64,000 nt of DNA from assembly GCA_018401375.1 (NCBI GenBank), contig JAGYKR010000008.1, positions 54,105-118,104 on the forward strand. Direction: 5' to 3'. Source of the stretch: Ilumatobacteraceae bacterium (GTDB lineage Bacteria > Actinomycetota > Acidimicrobiia > Acidimicrobiales > Ilumatobacteraceae). Positions 16,864-25,190 of this stretch are shown in pieces; positions within the stretch are counted from its first letter, which is position 1; every line of letters starts with the position of its first letter. A model generated the notes under the pieces. That model was given only the letters and a program-made list of their open reading frames with translations, had not been told where the DNA came from and did not search any database. The position numbers were made by a program, and so were the translations under genes.

Positions 16864-17717
16864 CCGGCGAACACCACTGTTTTACGACCATAGACCAGCA
16901 CCCGATGCTCGAGGTGGGCACGCACCGCACGAGCTAACACGATGGTCTCGAGGTCGCGACCCTTTTGAGTCAGGCTCGCCACATCATCACGGTGGGTGAC
17001 CCGGTCCGTTTCTTGGGCGATGATCGGCCCCTCGTCGAGGTCCTCTGTTGCGTAGTGGGCCGTCGCTCCGATCAGTTTCACCCCTCGGTCATGGGCTTGG
17101 CGATACGGGTTTGCTCCGATGAAGGCTGGGAGGAAGGAATGGTGGATATTGATGATCTGGTGCGGATAGGCATCGATCACTTGGGCGGACAGAATCTGCA
17201 TATAGCGGGCCATCACCACGAGATCTACTTGGTGCTCGCCGAGGACTGCGAGCATGTCTTTTTCTTGTTCCAGTTTCGTGGCCGATGAGACGGGCAGATA
17301 GCGAAAGGGCACGCCGAGGTGGGCGCAAATATCGGCGTGGTCAGGGTGGTTGGCGATCACTACCTTCAGATCGCAGGGGAGTTCTCCTGTGCGCCACCGG
17401 GTCAGTAAGTCGTAGAGGCAATGCGGCTGGCGCGATGCGAGCAGGCCGACACGCATCGGTTGATCAGAGAATCGCAGGTCCACCTTCATCCCAAACCGTT
17501 CAGCGATCGGGGAGAAGCCGCTAGCGATCTCATCACGGTGCAGTCCGAATCCTTCCAGTTCAAACTCCACACGCTGGAAGAACACCCCTTCCACCGGGTC
17601 CACATGCTGCTCGGCATGGGTGATGTTGCCCTCGTGGCGAGCGATGAACTCGGCGGTCGCTGCGACGACGCCACGTTGATCTGGACAAGACAACAAAAGA
17701 ACTGCGGTGGGTGACAT
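16860..17717 (-). CDS. purU: Formyltetrahydrofolate deformylase
   Basis: Hydrolyses 10-formyl-THF to THF and formate, balancing the one-carbon pool and supplying formate for purine synthesis. About 285 residues: an N-terminal ACT domain (VLLLSCPDQRGVVAATAEFI), then a formyltransferase domain with the conserved IINIHHSFLPAFIGANPYRQ segment and the family Asn/His/Asp residues (ANHPDH, HSFLP). The ATG at 17717 is preferred; an upstream Met at 17750 would overlap the methylase more. It overlaps the downstream NUDIX gene. Confidence 0.93.
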   Translation of the reverse strand: MSPTAVLLLSCPDQRGVVAATAEFIARHEGNITHAEQHVDPVEGVFFQRVEFELEGFGLHRDEIASGFSPIAERFGMKVDLRFSDQPMRVGLLASRQPHCLYDLLTRWRTGELPCDLKVVIANHPDHADICAHLGVPFRYLPVSSATKLEQEKDMLAVLGEHQVDLVVMARYMQILSAQVIDAYPHQIINIHHSFLPAFIGANPYRQAHDRGVKLIGATAHYATEDLDEGPIIAQETDRVTHRDDVASLTQKGRDLETIVLARAVRAHLEHRVLVYGRKTVVFAG

Positions 17718-17728
17718 TGACTGTGTGT

Positions 17729-18574
17729 CTATCGCCCGAGCAGGTAGCACGCAATCGCTGTGGCCGATGCTGCGTTTAATGAGTCCACTCCGGCAGCCAT
17801 GGGGATCCGAACCCGGTGGGTCGCAGCGGCGAACACCTCGGGGCTGAGGCCGTTGCGTTCCGAGCCGATCAGCACGGCTCGCCGATCGTGGTTCAGGCGC
17901 AGTTCATCGATGGCCGGAGCGTCCGGATCAGGGGTCAAAGCGATCAGATCAAGGTCATTCACCCCCATTGATTCCAGCGTTTCGGCCGATAAAAGTTCGG
18001 CCAGATCTGATGTCCGAGCGTGAGGCAAGGAGAACGCTGTGCCCATCGCCACCCGAAGGGATCGTCGCGCTAACGGGTCAGCGCTGGAGTGATCAGTGAT
18101 CACAGCGTCAAAGGACAAAGCCGCTGCGTTGCGGATGATCGATCCGACATTGGCGGGATTATCCACTCCGTCGAGAATCACGATCCGTCGCGACCGCGCC
18201 AACAGGTCGATTGCGTGAGGTCGTGGCGGCCGCAGAAAGAGGGCCACGATCCGGTGGGGTACGCCGAGGCCGGTGATCATCCGACGCACGGTCTCATCCC
18301 CAGCGAAGACGTTGATCGGTCCGCCGGCCACCCGATCGCCATCGATCAGACGTTGAACGAGATCGGGTAAGCGTCCAGCATCAGCGAGGACGGCCACGGG
18401 ACGACATCCGGCATCGAGGGCTCTTTCCACAACGAGATCACCTTCGGCGAGGAATCGTCCGGCCCCCGCGTCATCGCGGCGTTCGGCCCGATTAGAAAGG
18501 GCGCGTTCGTTGAGTCGGAACTCAGCAAGGGCTGGATCCTCAAGGGAGGTAACCGGGATGATCACAGCTTGCAT
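17729..18574 (-). CDS. SpoU/TrmH-family RNA 2'-O-ribose methyltransferase
   Basis: A 281-residue SPOUT methylase. An N-terminal substrate-binding domain precedes the knotted catalytic domain with its three family motifs: VILDGVDNPANVGSIIRNAAA, AVLIGSERNGLSPEV and VRIPMAAGVDSLNAASATAIACY. It methylates rRNA or tRNA; the target nucleotide is not determinable. The ATG at 18574 overlaps the menB stop (TGATG), so the genes are coupled. Longer starts up to 18601 are possible but would run into menB. Confidence 0.9.
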   Translation of the reverse strand: MQAVIIPVTSLEDPALAEFRLNERALSNRAERRDDAGAGRFLAEGDLVVERALDAGCRPVAVLADAGRLPDLVQRLIDGDRVAGGPINVFAGDETVRRMITGLGVPHRIVALFLRPPRPHAIDLLARSRRIVILDGVDNPANVGSIIRNAAALSFDAVITDHSSADPLARRSLRVAMGTAFSLPHARTSDLAELLSAETLESMGVNDLDLIALTPDPDAPAIDELRLNHDRRAVLIGSERNGLSPEVFAAATHRVRIPMAAGVDSLNAASATAIACYLLGR

Positions 18575-19491
18575 CAGTAGTAGTACGGATACGGAGACCA
18601 ATCGGGGGTCCGCTTCTCCAAGAAGGAGTCACGTCCCTCTGCGGCCTCATCGGTCATGTAGGCCAACCGGGTGGATTCCCCAGCGAAGATCTGCTGGCCG
18701 ACGAGGCCGTCATCAATCAGGTTGAAGGAGTACTTCAGCATTCGCTGCGCTGTTGGAGACTTGGCGTTGATCTCCCGGGCCCACTCCAAGGCGGTGGCCT
18801 CAAGATCGGCATGATCGACCACGGCGTTGACCATCCCCATCTGATGGGCATCTTCAGCGGTGTATTCACGACCGAGGAAGAAGATTTCTCGGGCAAACTT
18901 CTGACCCACCTGTCGAGCGAGATAGGCCGATCCAAACCCGCCATCAAAACTGGCCACATCGGCATCAGTCTGTTTAAACCGGGCATGTTCACGGCTGGCG
19001 AGGGTGAGATCGGCTACCACATGCAAGCTGTGGCCACCGCCTGCGGCCCAGCCCGGCACCACACAGATCACCACTTTGGGCATGAAACGGATCAGGCGCT
19101 GCACCTCGAGGATGTGGAGTCGGCCGGCCCGACCAGCATCGATGGTGTCAGCGGTTTCGCCTTCGGCGTACTTGTAGCCCTCACGACCCCGGATTCGTTG
19201 GTCCCCGCCGGAACAAAAGGCCCAACCGCCATCGCGGGGGGACGGGCCGTTACCTGTGAGGAGTACACATCCAACATCGGTGGACATCCGGGCGTGGTCC
19301 ATGGCCTGGTAGAGCTCATCCACGGTGTGGGGCCGGAACGCATTGCGGATCTCTGGGCGATTGAACGCGATCCGGACGGCACCGGTGTCATTGGCCCGGT
19401 GATAGGTGATGTCGGTGAATGCGAAGCCGGGCACCTCATGCCAGGCGGTGGGGTCGAAGATCTCAGAGACCGAAGATGTCATGGTCCCCAT
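18574..19491 (-). CDS. menB: 1,4-dihydroxy-2-naphthoyl-CoA synthase
   Basis: Crotonase-family enzyme that closes the second ring of menaquinone from o-succinylbenzoyl-CoA. The 305 residues include RPEIRNAFRPHTVDEL, the oxyanion region WAFCSGGDQRIRGREGY, VVPGWAAGGGHSLHVVADLT and the MenB-specific ending FLEKRTPDWSPYPYYY. The start may be Met 1 or Met 4. It is divergent from cofE with 78 bp between them and leads a coupled minus-strand run of four genes. No other men genes are in the window. Confidence 0.96.
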   Translation of the reverse strand: MGTMTSSVSEIFDPTAWHEVPGFAFTDITYHRANDTGAVRIAFNRPEIRNAFRPHTVDELYQAMDHARMSTDVGCVLLTGNGPSPRDGGWAFCSGGDQRIRGREGYKYAEGETADTIDAGRAGRLHILEVQRLIRFMPKVVICVVPGWAAGGGHSLHVVADLTLASREHARFKQTDADVASFDGGFGSAYLARQVGQKFAREIFFLGREYTAEDAHQMGMVNAVVDHADLEATALEWAREINAKSPTAQRMLKYSFNLIDDGLVGQQIFAGESTRLAYMTDEAAEGRDSFLEKRTPDWSPYPYYY

Positions 19492-19569
19492 GTTGTCGGA
19501 TCATGTCACCTGATCAGCGGATCGGGGGTTGAATTCACACGGCGGCCCCAGATGTGGTCTGATCTGGGC

Positions 19570-20307
19570 GTGAGCATGATATCGATCGATGGGGTAGAGG
19601 GTCTGGGGGAGATTGTCCCGGGCGATGATCTAGCGGCGCAGATCGCTGATCTGTATCCGCTTGTGGACGGTGACATCGTGGTGGTGACCTCCAAGATCGT
19701 TTCCAAGGCGGAGAGTTGTCAGGTGGAACTCGCCGATGTGATCCCGAGCGAGTTCGCAACGACGTGGGCGGCCCAATGGGAAAAAGACCCGCGAGTGGTG
19801 GAAGTGGTGCTGCGCGAATCGCGCCGCATCGTGCGCCAGATCGGACCGGTACTGATCACTGAAACCCATCACGGTTTTGTGTGCGCAAACTCCGGGGTGG
19901 ATCAATCCTCGAGCGGTGCGAAGGATCGGGCGTTGGTGTTGCCGAAGGATGCTGATGCGTCGGCCCGTCTTATCAGGTCCGGGTTTGAGGCCCGGGGGCT
20001 CAATATCGCAGTGGTGATCTCCGACACGTTCGGCAGGCCATGGCGTGAAGGTCAGACCGATATTGCAATCGGAGTGGCAGGGATTCACCCGATGCGCAGT
20101 TACATCGGTGAGGTAGATCCACACGGCCACGAGTTCCGGGTCCAAGAACTGTGCGTGGTCGATGAGCTCGCCGCAGCGGCTGAACTTGTCAAAGGCAACA
20201 CTTCACGGATTCCGGTGGCGGTCATCAGAGGGTACGAATGGACGGCTGACGACGCGGCGTCAATGGCCCCTGTGTTACGAGATACGTCCCGCGATCTGTT
20301 CAGATGA
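19570..20307 (+). CDS. cofE: Coenzyme F420-0:L-glutamate ligase
   Basis: Adds gamma-linked glutamates to F420-0 in the last step of F420 synthesis. Conserved blocks are visible: GDIVVVTSKIVSKAE near the N-terminus, ETHHGFVCANSGVDQSS, ISDTFGRPWREGQTDIAIGVAG and the D-S-Y-G-like region VDPHGHEF. The 245-residue length matches stand-alone CofE, not the two-domain FbiB of mycobacteria. The frame extends far upstream antisense to menB, so GTG 19570 or ATG 19576 is taken. An AhpD-like gene starts 4 bp after it. Confidence 0.92.
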   Translation: MSMISIDGVEGLGEIVPGDDLAAQIADLYPLVDGDIVVVTSKIVSKAESCQVELADVIPSEFATTWAAQWEKDPRVVEVVLRESRRIVRQIGPVLITETHHGFVCANSGVDQSSSGAKDRALVLPKDADASARLIRSGFEARGLNIAVVISDTFGRPWREGQTDIAIGVAGIHPMRSYIGEVDPHGHEFRVQELCVVDELAAAAELVKGNTSRIPVAVIRGYEWTADDAASMAPVLRDTSRDLFR

Positions 20308-20311
20308 AGAC

Positions 20312-20872
20312 ATGAGCTCTACACCGCGCCTGCCTGTTCGTTCCGTGGGGGAAGATCCTCGCCTCACCGAGATCTTTGCTCGAGGTCTCGAAGGTCCAGA
20401 AGGTGGGATTCTGAACATCTTCGGCACCCTCGCTCACCACCCCGATCTCCTGCGTCGCTGGCTGGTGTTCGCAGCCCATGTGATGTCCAAGAACACGCTG
20501 TCGGCCCGGGATCGTGAACTGCTGATCCTGCGCACCGGATGGAACTGTGCGAGTAAGTACGAGTGGGGGCAGCACGTTGTGATCGCTCTGGAATGCGGGA
20601 TCACTGAAGCCGAGATCGAACAGGTCACCCGCGGTCCAGAGGCCAGCGAATGGAACGCTGAGGATCGCGATCTGTTGATCGCCGCCGATGAACTCCATCA
20701 GAGGTATCGGTTAAGTGATGACATCTGGGCCAAGCTCAGTGCCCGCTATTCCACAGAACAGATGCTCGATCTCGTGGCCACAGTCGGGAACTATCACCTC
20801 GTGGCCATGTTTTTGAACACCACAGGGGTGGCGCTCGATGCCGGTGTACCCGACTGGGAGATGCCTGTGTGA
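20312..20872 (+). CDS. Carboxymuconolactone decarboxylase (AhpD-like) family protein
   Basis: 186 residues with the all-helical CMD fold. The core LSARDRELLILRTGWNCASKYEWGQHVVIA is the non-CXXC type, with a single Cys and the EWxxH pattern, as in 4-carboxymuconolactone decarboxylase-like proteins rather than the peroxidase AhpD. The function is unknown. Its stop overlaps the GTG of the MtfA-like gene (GTGTGA), and the start lies 4 bp after cofE, so the three form a probable operon. Confidence 0.85.
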   Translation: MSSTPRLPVRSVGEDPRLTEIFARGLEGPEGGILNIFGTLAHHPDLLRRWLVFAAHVMSKNTLSARDRELLILRTGWNCASKYEWGQHVVIALECGITEAEIEQVTRGPEASEWNAEDRDLLIAADELHQRYRLSDDIWAKLSARYSTEQMLDLVATVGNYHLVAMFLNTTGVALDAGVPDWEMPV

Positions 20873-21675
20873 GAGCCGATCTCGAGCGCTTGACGCGACC
20901 GGTCCGTCGGGCCTGGTGGCGGTGGGCGCGGGGGATGCGGTCAGCGGACCAGCACGGGATCAGCGCCGAACAGGTGGGGATCCTCGAGCGCGAATGGCAC
21001 CTGTGGCCACAGTTGGCGGCGCCAGAACGCGACCGGATACAACGTCTGATCGGGTTGTTTCTCGCCACGATGGGCTGGGAGGGCGCGCAGGGTTTTGAGG
21101 TCACCGAAGAGATGCGGGTACTCGTGGCCGCCCAAGCCTGTCTTTTGTTGCTCGGACTGGAGATCGATGAGTATCCGGCTACCGATTCGGTGATTGTGCA
21201 TCCCGGAACGGTGCGTCTACGCGGGGAACATCACCTCGGCGGCGGTCTGCGCTCAAGTGGAGTGATGGCGGTGGACGGCCAAGCTCACTACCGGGGACCG
21301 GTGTTGTTGTCATGGTCAGCAGTGCGCGCCGAGATGAATGCCCCGGAACGGGGTCGCAATGTGGTGTTTCACGAGTTCGCTCATCAACTCGACATGATCG
21401 ATGGATCAGTAGATGGCACCCCGCCCTTTGACGATGATGCGGATCGTAGGCGGTGGATGGAGGTGTGCACCACGGCCTTTGAGGCGCCACCGGAGGTACT
21501 GCGGGATTACGCATTCACAAACCCGGCTGAGTTCTTCTCGGTAGCCACCGAGACGTTCTTTTGTCAGCCGGTTCAACTCAAAGAGGCCGAACCTGTCCTC
21601 TACGGCGAGTTTGTGCAGTATTACGGTCAGGACCCTGCGGCACGGGCACAACCACGGGAACAACCACGGGAATGA
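20869..21675 (+). CDS. MtfA-like zinc-dependent peptidase (M90 family)
   Basis: 268 residues. A HEXXH zinc motif is present (HEFAHQLD, H168-E169-H172), with the downstream acidic region NPAEFFSVATETFF that supplies further active-site residues in MtfA. The N-terminal half has RIQRLIGLFLATMGWEGAQGFEVTEEMRV, as in the family. E. coli MtfA interacts with the Mlc regulator, but no Mlc is visible here, so the role is open. The C-terminus ends in short PREQPRE repeats. The start overlaps the preceding stop codon. Confidence 0.85.
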   Translation: MRADLERLTRPVRRAWWRWARGMRSADQHGISAEQVGILEREWHLWPQLAAPERDRIQRLIGLFLATMGWEGAQGFEVTEEMRVLVAAQACLLLLGLEIDEYPATDSVIVHPGTVRLRGEHHLGGGLRSSGVMAVDGQAHYRGPVLLSWSAVRAEMNAPERGRNVVFHEFAHQLDMIDGSVDGTPPFDDDADRRRWMEVCTTAFEAPPEVLRDYAFTNPAEFFSVATETFFCQPVQLKEAEPVLYGEFVQYYGQDPAARAQPREQPRE

Positions 21676-21687
21676 AATGAACCTGAG

Positions 21688-21698
21688 ACCCTTAGGGT
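21688..21698. promoter_or_regulatory. Short palindrome in the dps leader
   Basis: acccttagggt is a 5-1-5 inverted repeat in the 56 bp leader between the peptidase gene and dps. A ribosome-binding site CGGAG lies at 21721-21725, seven bases before the dps ATG. The palindrome could be an operator half or part of a short hairpin; no regulator can be named. Confidence 0.35.
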
Positions 21699-21731
21699 TG
21701 GTTACATAAGGCGAAACGAACGGAGCACACA

Positions 21732-22211
21732 ATGAGCGATATGCGGATTGACATCGGAATCGATGAGGCTGACCGACTCGAAATCGCTGAAGGCCTGTCC
21801 CGACTGCTTGCTGACTCCTACTCGCTATATCTGAAGACCCACAACTACCACTGGAACGTCACCGGTCCGATGTTTCAGACATTGCACTTGATGTTTGAGA
21901 CTCAATACAACGAACTCGCGTTGGCGGTGGACCTCATCGCTGAGCGGATCCGAGCCCTCGGTGCTTTCGCCCCCGGCTCCTACAGCGAGTTTGGTGCGCT
22001 GTCCTCGATCCCAGAAGACGAGGATCGCCCGAACGCCTCAGAGATGATCAAGCGTCTTGTGAAGGGACAAGAATCGGTAGCTCGCACCGCACGATCCATC
22101 TATCCGGTAGTGGAGCGAGCCAATGACGAACCGACAGCAGACCTGTTGACTCAGCGTCTGCAGGTCCACGAGAAGACGGCCTGGATGCTGCGCAGCCTCC
22201 TTGACGCCTGA
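21732..22211 (+). CDS. dps: Dps/ferritin-like DNA-protection protein
   Basis: A 159-residue mini-ferritin that oxidises and stores iron with peroxide, usually as a dodecamer. The ferroxidase signature is visible: [43 protein letters not shown], read in parts (HNYHWNV, then LHLMFETQY and DLIAERIR). The length fits Dps. It has a clear Shine-Dalgarno sequence. The following tesB gene starts 18 bp downstream. Confidence 0.93.
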   Translation: MSDMRIDIGIDEADRLEIAEGLSRLLADSYSLYLKTHNYHWNVTGPMFQTLHLMFETQYNELALAVDLIAERIRALGAFAPGSYSEFGALSSIPEDEDRPNASEMIKRLVKGQESVARTARSIYPVVERANDEPTADLLTQRLQVHEKTAWMLRSLLDA

Positions 22212-22229
22212 GCCGGAGGACACAGACCG

Positions 22230-23039
22230 GTGCGCATTCAGGAAATCGATTTCCTCGACCTTTTCAATCTGGAACCTCATGGCCCCGACACCTTCGTTGG
22301 GGTTGCGGTCAGTTACCCCTGGGCCACTCGCCTCTATGGGGGCCAAGTGGTAGCTCAGAGTTTGAGAGCAGCCACACTCACGGTGCCCGAGGATCGGCCG
22401 GTGCATTCCCTCCACGCGTATTTCATCCGGCCCGGGACATCGGAGGAACCGATTCGTTTTGAGGTGGAGCGCCTGCGCGATGGCAAATCCTTTAGCACCC
22501 GCCAGGTGGTGGCCCGTCAATCCACGGGTGCGATCTTGAACCTGTCGGTCTCATTCCATCAGCCAGAAGAAGAGGCCGATGTCGCGGCCCCCGGGTTCCA
22601 GATGGACATGCCCGGACCTGATGATCCAATGATGGTGGATCAAAGTTGGGGCAAGTTGCTCATGCGGCGGTCCGCTCCGGCGGATTCAGATCTGAGCGGG
22701 CACTGGCTGCGCTTAGCCGCAGATGTGGGTGAGGATCAGACCATGCAGGCCTGCGCACTGGCGTTTATGTCCGATGCGGCTCCCTCGCGGGCGGCCCGGA
22801 TTCTCCATCCCGAACTCGCGGGGGATCGCAGCGACTTTGGCCGGTTCCAAGGGGCGAGCCTCGACCACGCCGTGTGGTTCCATCGGCCAATCCGCGTGGA
22901 GGAATGGCACTGGTTTGAGATGCGCTCACACGGCCTGTACGGGGGCCGGGGCATTGCCACCGGAGACGCGTTCAGTGCAGACGGCACGCATGTGGCCACC
23001 GTGGCCCAACAGGTGCTGTTGCGTTACAACCTGCACTAA
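22230..23039 (+). CDS. tesB: Acyl-CoA thioesterase II
   Basis: Double hot-dog thioesterase of 269 residues that hydrolyses acyl-CoA to fatty acid and CoA. Conserved blocks are RLYGGQVVAQSLRAA, VHSLHAYFIRPG, SFSTRQVVARQ and, in the C-terminal half, SLDHAVWFHRPIRVEEWHWFEM. The GTG start follows a good GGAGG-like sequence (cggagg). The gene converges with tatA, with only ten bases between stops. Confidence 0.93.
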   Translation: MRIQEIDFLDLFNLEPHGPDTFVGVAVSYPWATRLYGGQVVAQSLRAATLTVPEDRPVHSLHAYFIRPGTSEEPIRFEVERLRDGKSFSTRQVVARQSTGAILNLSVSFHQPEEEADVAAPGFQMDMPGPDDPMMVDQSWGKLLMRRSAPADSDLSGHWLRLAADVGEDQTMQACALAFMSDAAPSRAARILHPELAGDRSDFGRFQGASLDHAVWFHRPIRVEEWHWFEMRSHGLYGGRGIATGDAFSADGTHVATVAQQVLLRYNLH

Positions 23040-23049
23040 TCAGGCGTGA

Positions 23050-23235
23050 TCAGCCAGGTTGTGACGGATCCTTTGGATCTGTCTGGCCAGTGGCCTCGCC
23101 CTCTTTGAGACCCTCACGGAACTCTTTTTGGGCCTGGCCAAGCGAACGGGCCAGTTTGGGGAGTTTGGAGCCACCAAACAGCAGCAGGATGATTGCCAGA
23201 ACAATGATGAGTTGCGGACCTTGGATCATGGTCAC
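23050..23235 (-). CDS. tatA: TatA/E-type twin-arginine translocase subunit
   Basis: 61 residues with the TatA architecture: a short N-terminal membrane helix (PQLIIVLAIILLLFGGSKLP), the conserved FG hinge, the amphipathic helix KLPKLARSLGQAQKEFREGLK and a short polar tail. It forms the pore of the Tat pathway for folded proteins. The start overlaps the stop of the monooxygenase gene by 4 bp, so it is translated from the same mRNA. tatB and tatC are not in the window. Confidence 0.93.
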   Translation of the reverse strand: MTMIQGPQLIIVLAIILLLFGGSKLPKLARSLGQAQKEFREGLKEGEATGQTDPKDPSQPG

Positions 23236-25187
23236 CTCTTCGGGGTCGTTGTGGCTTCAGTGTAGCGAGGCTCGGTGATGTACTCACGAAGATCGGGGTC
23301 ATGAGTCATTTGCCAGTAGTCCACGAGTCGGAACGGCATGAGCGCAGTGATTCTTCCGTGGCGGTTCCGATACCAGTTGGTCATCCCCGGATGGGTCCAA
23401 ATCAACTCGGCATGTTCGGCGTCTACCTCAGCCACGAACTGGTCATGCACCTCTGTTCGGACTTCCACCGAGCCGAGGTCGCGGGCGCTCATCTCGATCA
23501 GCATGGCGGTGATGTACCGGGCTTGGCATTCGGCTTGGAACATCGCTGACCCCCCATGACCGAGACCGGTGTTCGGTCCAGCCATCACAAACAGATTGGG
23601 GAAGCCCGGCACTGTGATCCCGAGGTGAGCTGTTGGATTGTCCTCGGCCCAGGCCTCAGCGAGCACCGCACCGTCACGACCTCGGACATCGAGGCGGGCG
23701 GTCAACTGTGTGGTCTCAAATCCGGTTGCGATGATGATCACATCAGCGGCGCGCGAGCGTCCATCGCTGGTGACGACACCGGTGGCGTCCACGGTGCGGA
23801 CCGGGTCGGTAACGAGATGCACGTTGTCGCGCCTGAGGGTGGCGAACCACCCGTTATCGAGCAAGATCCGCTTCCCATAGGGGGGATAGTCCGGGATGCA
23901 GACTTCGAGAAGATCGGGGCGATCACCGAGTTGGTCGACGATGTAATCGGCCATCTCTTGGCGATGGCGATCGTTGATCCGGTTCATCGCCCGCTCGGGG
24001 TGGGGCCATTCGGGGTCACGGCGCAAGAACGGCAACAACCCGTCGCCGTAGCGCCACAGCATCGTGAACCGGAACCACTCCACATAGAAGGGCAGATGGG
24101 TGAGCAGCCATTGGGACCCTTCGGGGATCTGATCCCGATAGCCCTCAATCGGTCGGGCCCACTGCGGAGACCGCTGGTAGATGGTGACCGAGTTTGCCTC
24201 CGGGGCGATAGCTGGTACCAGCTGCATCGAGGTGGCTCCGGTCCCGATCACGGCCACATCCTGGCCGGTGAGATCCACCCCGTCGGGCCAGCGAGCCGAA
24301 TGGAACAAGGTGCCCTCGAAATCACCGAGGCCCGGAATGTCGGGCCATCGGGGCACGTTCAAAATCCCGAGTGCGCTGACGACCACCGGGGCTGAGGTGT
24401 GATGGGTCCTGCCGGCGGTGTCCCGTAGGGTCAGTAACCAGTCCTGGGTGTCGGCCTGCCAGTGGGCAGCGACGACTTCGGTCTCAAACTGCACATGGGG
24501 TCGCACCCCGAAGGTGTCGGCGCTGTCGGTGAGGTAGTTCTGGATCTCATCGCGCAAAGAGAAGTATCGGCTCCATTGGTGGCGGGGCCCAAAGGAAAAG
24601 GAGTAGGCGTGGTTGGGTGTGTCCACCCCGCAACCGGGATAACGGTTATCCCACCAGGTGCCGCCAACCTCGGGGTTCTTTTCGTAGATCCGATACTCAA
24701 TCCCGAGCCGGCCGAGCTGCGCCCCGAGTGCGATCCCACTGACCCCGGCCCCGATGATCGCCACCGTCATCTTCGGGGCGGCGGCCCCAGCGGGTGGCTC
24801 GAGGCCAGCGTCACGCGATATGAAGCCCATGTCCTCGCGCATCATCCCGACATATTCCGGTGGCACCACCTCACCGAGGCAGACGTTCATCATCTCTTGC
24901 ATCAGGTCTGGTTCCGGGCATGTGATGACCGGGGTCGTAACGGCCGGATCGGTGAGGCCGGCGATCAGGAGTTCGGCTACTGCCGAGCGAATCTCGGCGG
25001 CTACCTCGGGGGGTAAACCGGCGCCCGGATCAGCAACGAGGCGCACATCACGGCGTGGCGTAAATGGTGGCTCCAGCCATTTGTGATCGCCGGTGAGATG
25101 GACCAAACACATGAGCATGATCCGCAGGTCCCCCTCGGCCACCAGAGAGCGGATCTGATCAGTTGTCACGGGGGGTGAACCAGCCAT
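23232..25187 (-). CDS. Flavin-dependent Baeyer-Villiger monooxygenase, HAPMO-like
   Basis: 651 residues. A ~140-residue N-terminal extension precedes the FAD Rossmann motif GAGVSG (146-151). The type I BVMO fingerprint FXGXXXHXXXWP is at 290-301 (FEGTLFHSARWP) and a second NADPH Rossmann motif GTGATS at 315-320. The long N-terminal extension is typical of 4-hydroxyacetophenone monooxygenase relatives. The enzyme inserts oxygen beside a ketone to give an ester; the substrate is unknown. It starts 3 bp after the helicase gene and overlaps tatA. Confidence 0.9.
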   Translation of the reverse strand: MAGSPPVTTDQIRSLVAEGDLRIMLMCLVHLTGDHKWLEPPFTPRRDVRLVADPGAGLPPEVAAEIRSAVAELLIAGLTDPAVTTPVITCPEPDLMQEMMNVCLGEVVPPEYVGMMREDMGFISRDAGLEPPAGAAAPKMTVAIIGAGVSGIALGAQLGRLGIEYRIYEKNPEVGGTWWDNRYPGCGVDTPNHAYSFSFGPRHQWSRYFSLRDEIQNYLTDSADTFGVRPHVQFETEVVAAHWQADTQDWLLTLRDTAGRTHHTSAPVVVSALGILNVPRWPDIPGLGDFEGTLFHSARWPDGVDLTGQDVAVIGTGATSMQLVPAIAPEANSVTIYQRSPQWARPIEGYRDQIPEGSQWLLTHLPFYVEWFRFTMLWRYGDGLLPFLRRDPEWPHPERAMNRINDRHRQEMADYIVDQLGDRPDLLEVCIPDYPPYGKRILLDNGWFATLRRDNVHLVTDPVRTVDATGVVTSDGRSRAADVIIIATGFETTQLTARLDVRGRDGAVLAEAWAEDNPTAHLGITVPGFPNLFVMAGPNTGLGHGGSAMFQAECQARYITAMLIEMSARDLGSVEVRTEVHDQFVAEVDAEHAELIWTHPGMTNWYRNRHGRITALMPFRLVDYWQMTHDPDLREYITEPRYTEATTTPKR

Positions 25188-25190
25188 GGC

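Noticed and set aside
18811..19569. Long upstream extension of cofE
   Set aside because: This part is the antisense of menB; CofE homology begins only at about 19576.
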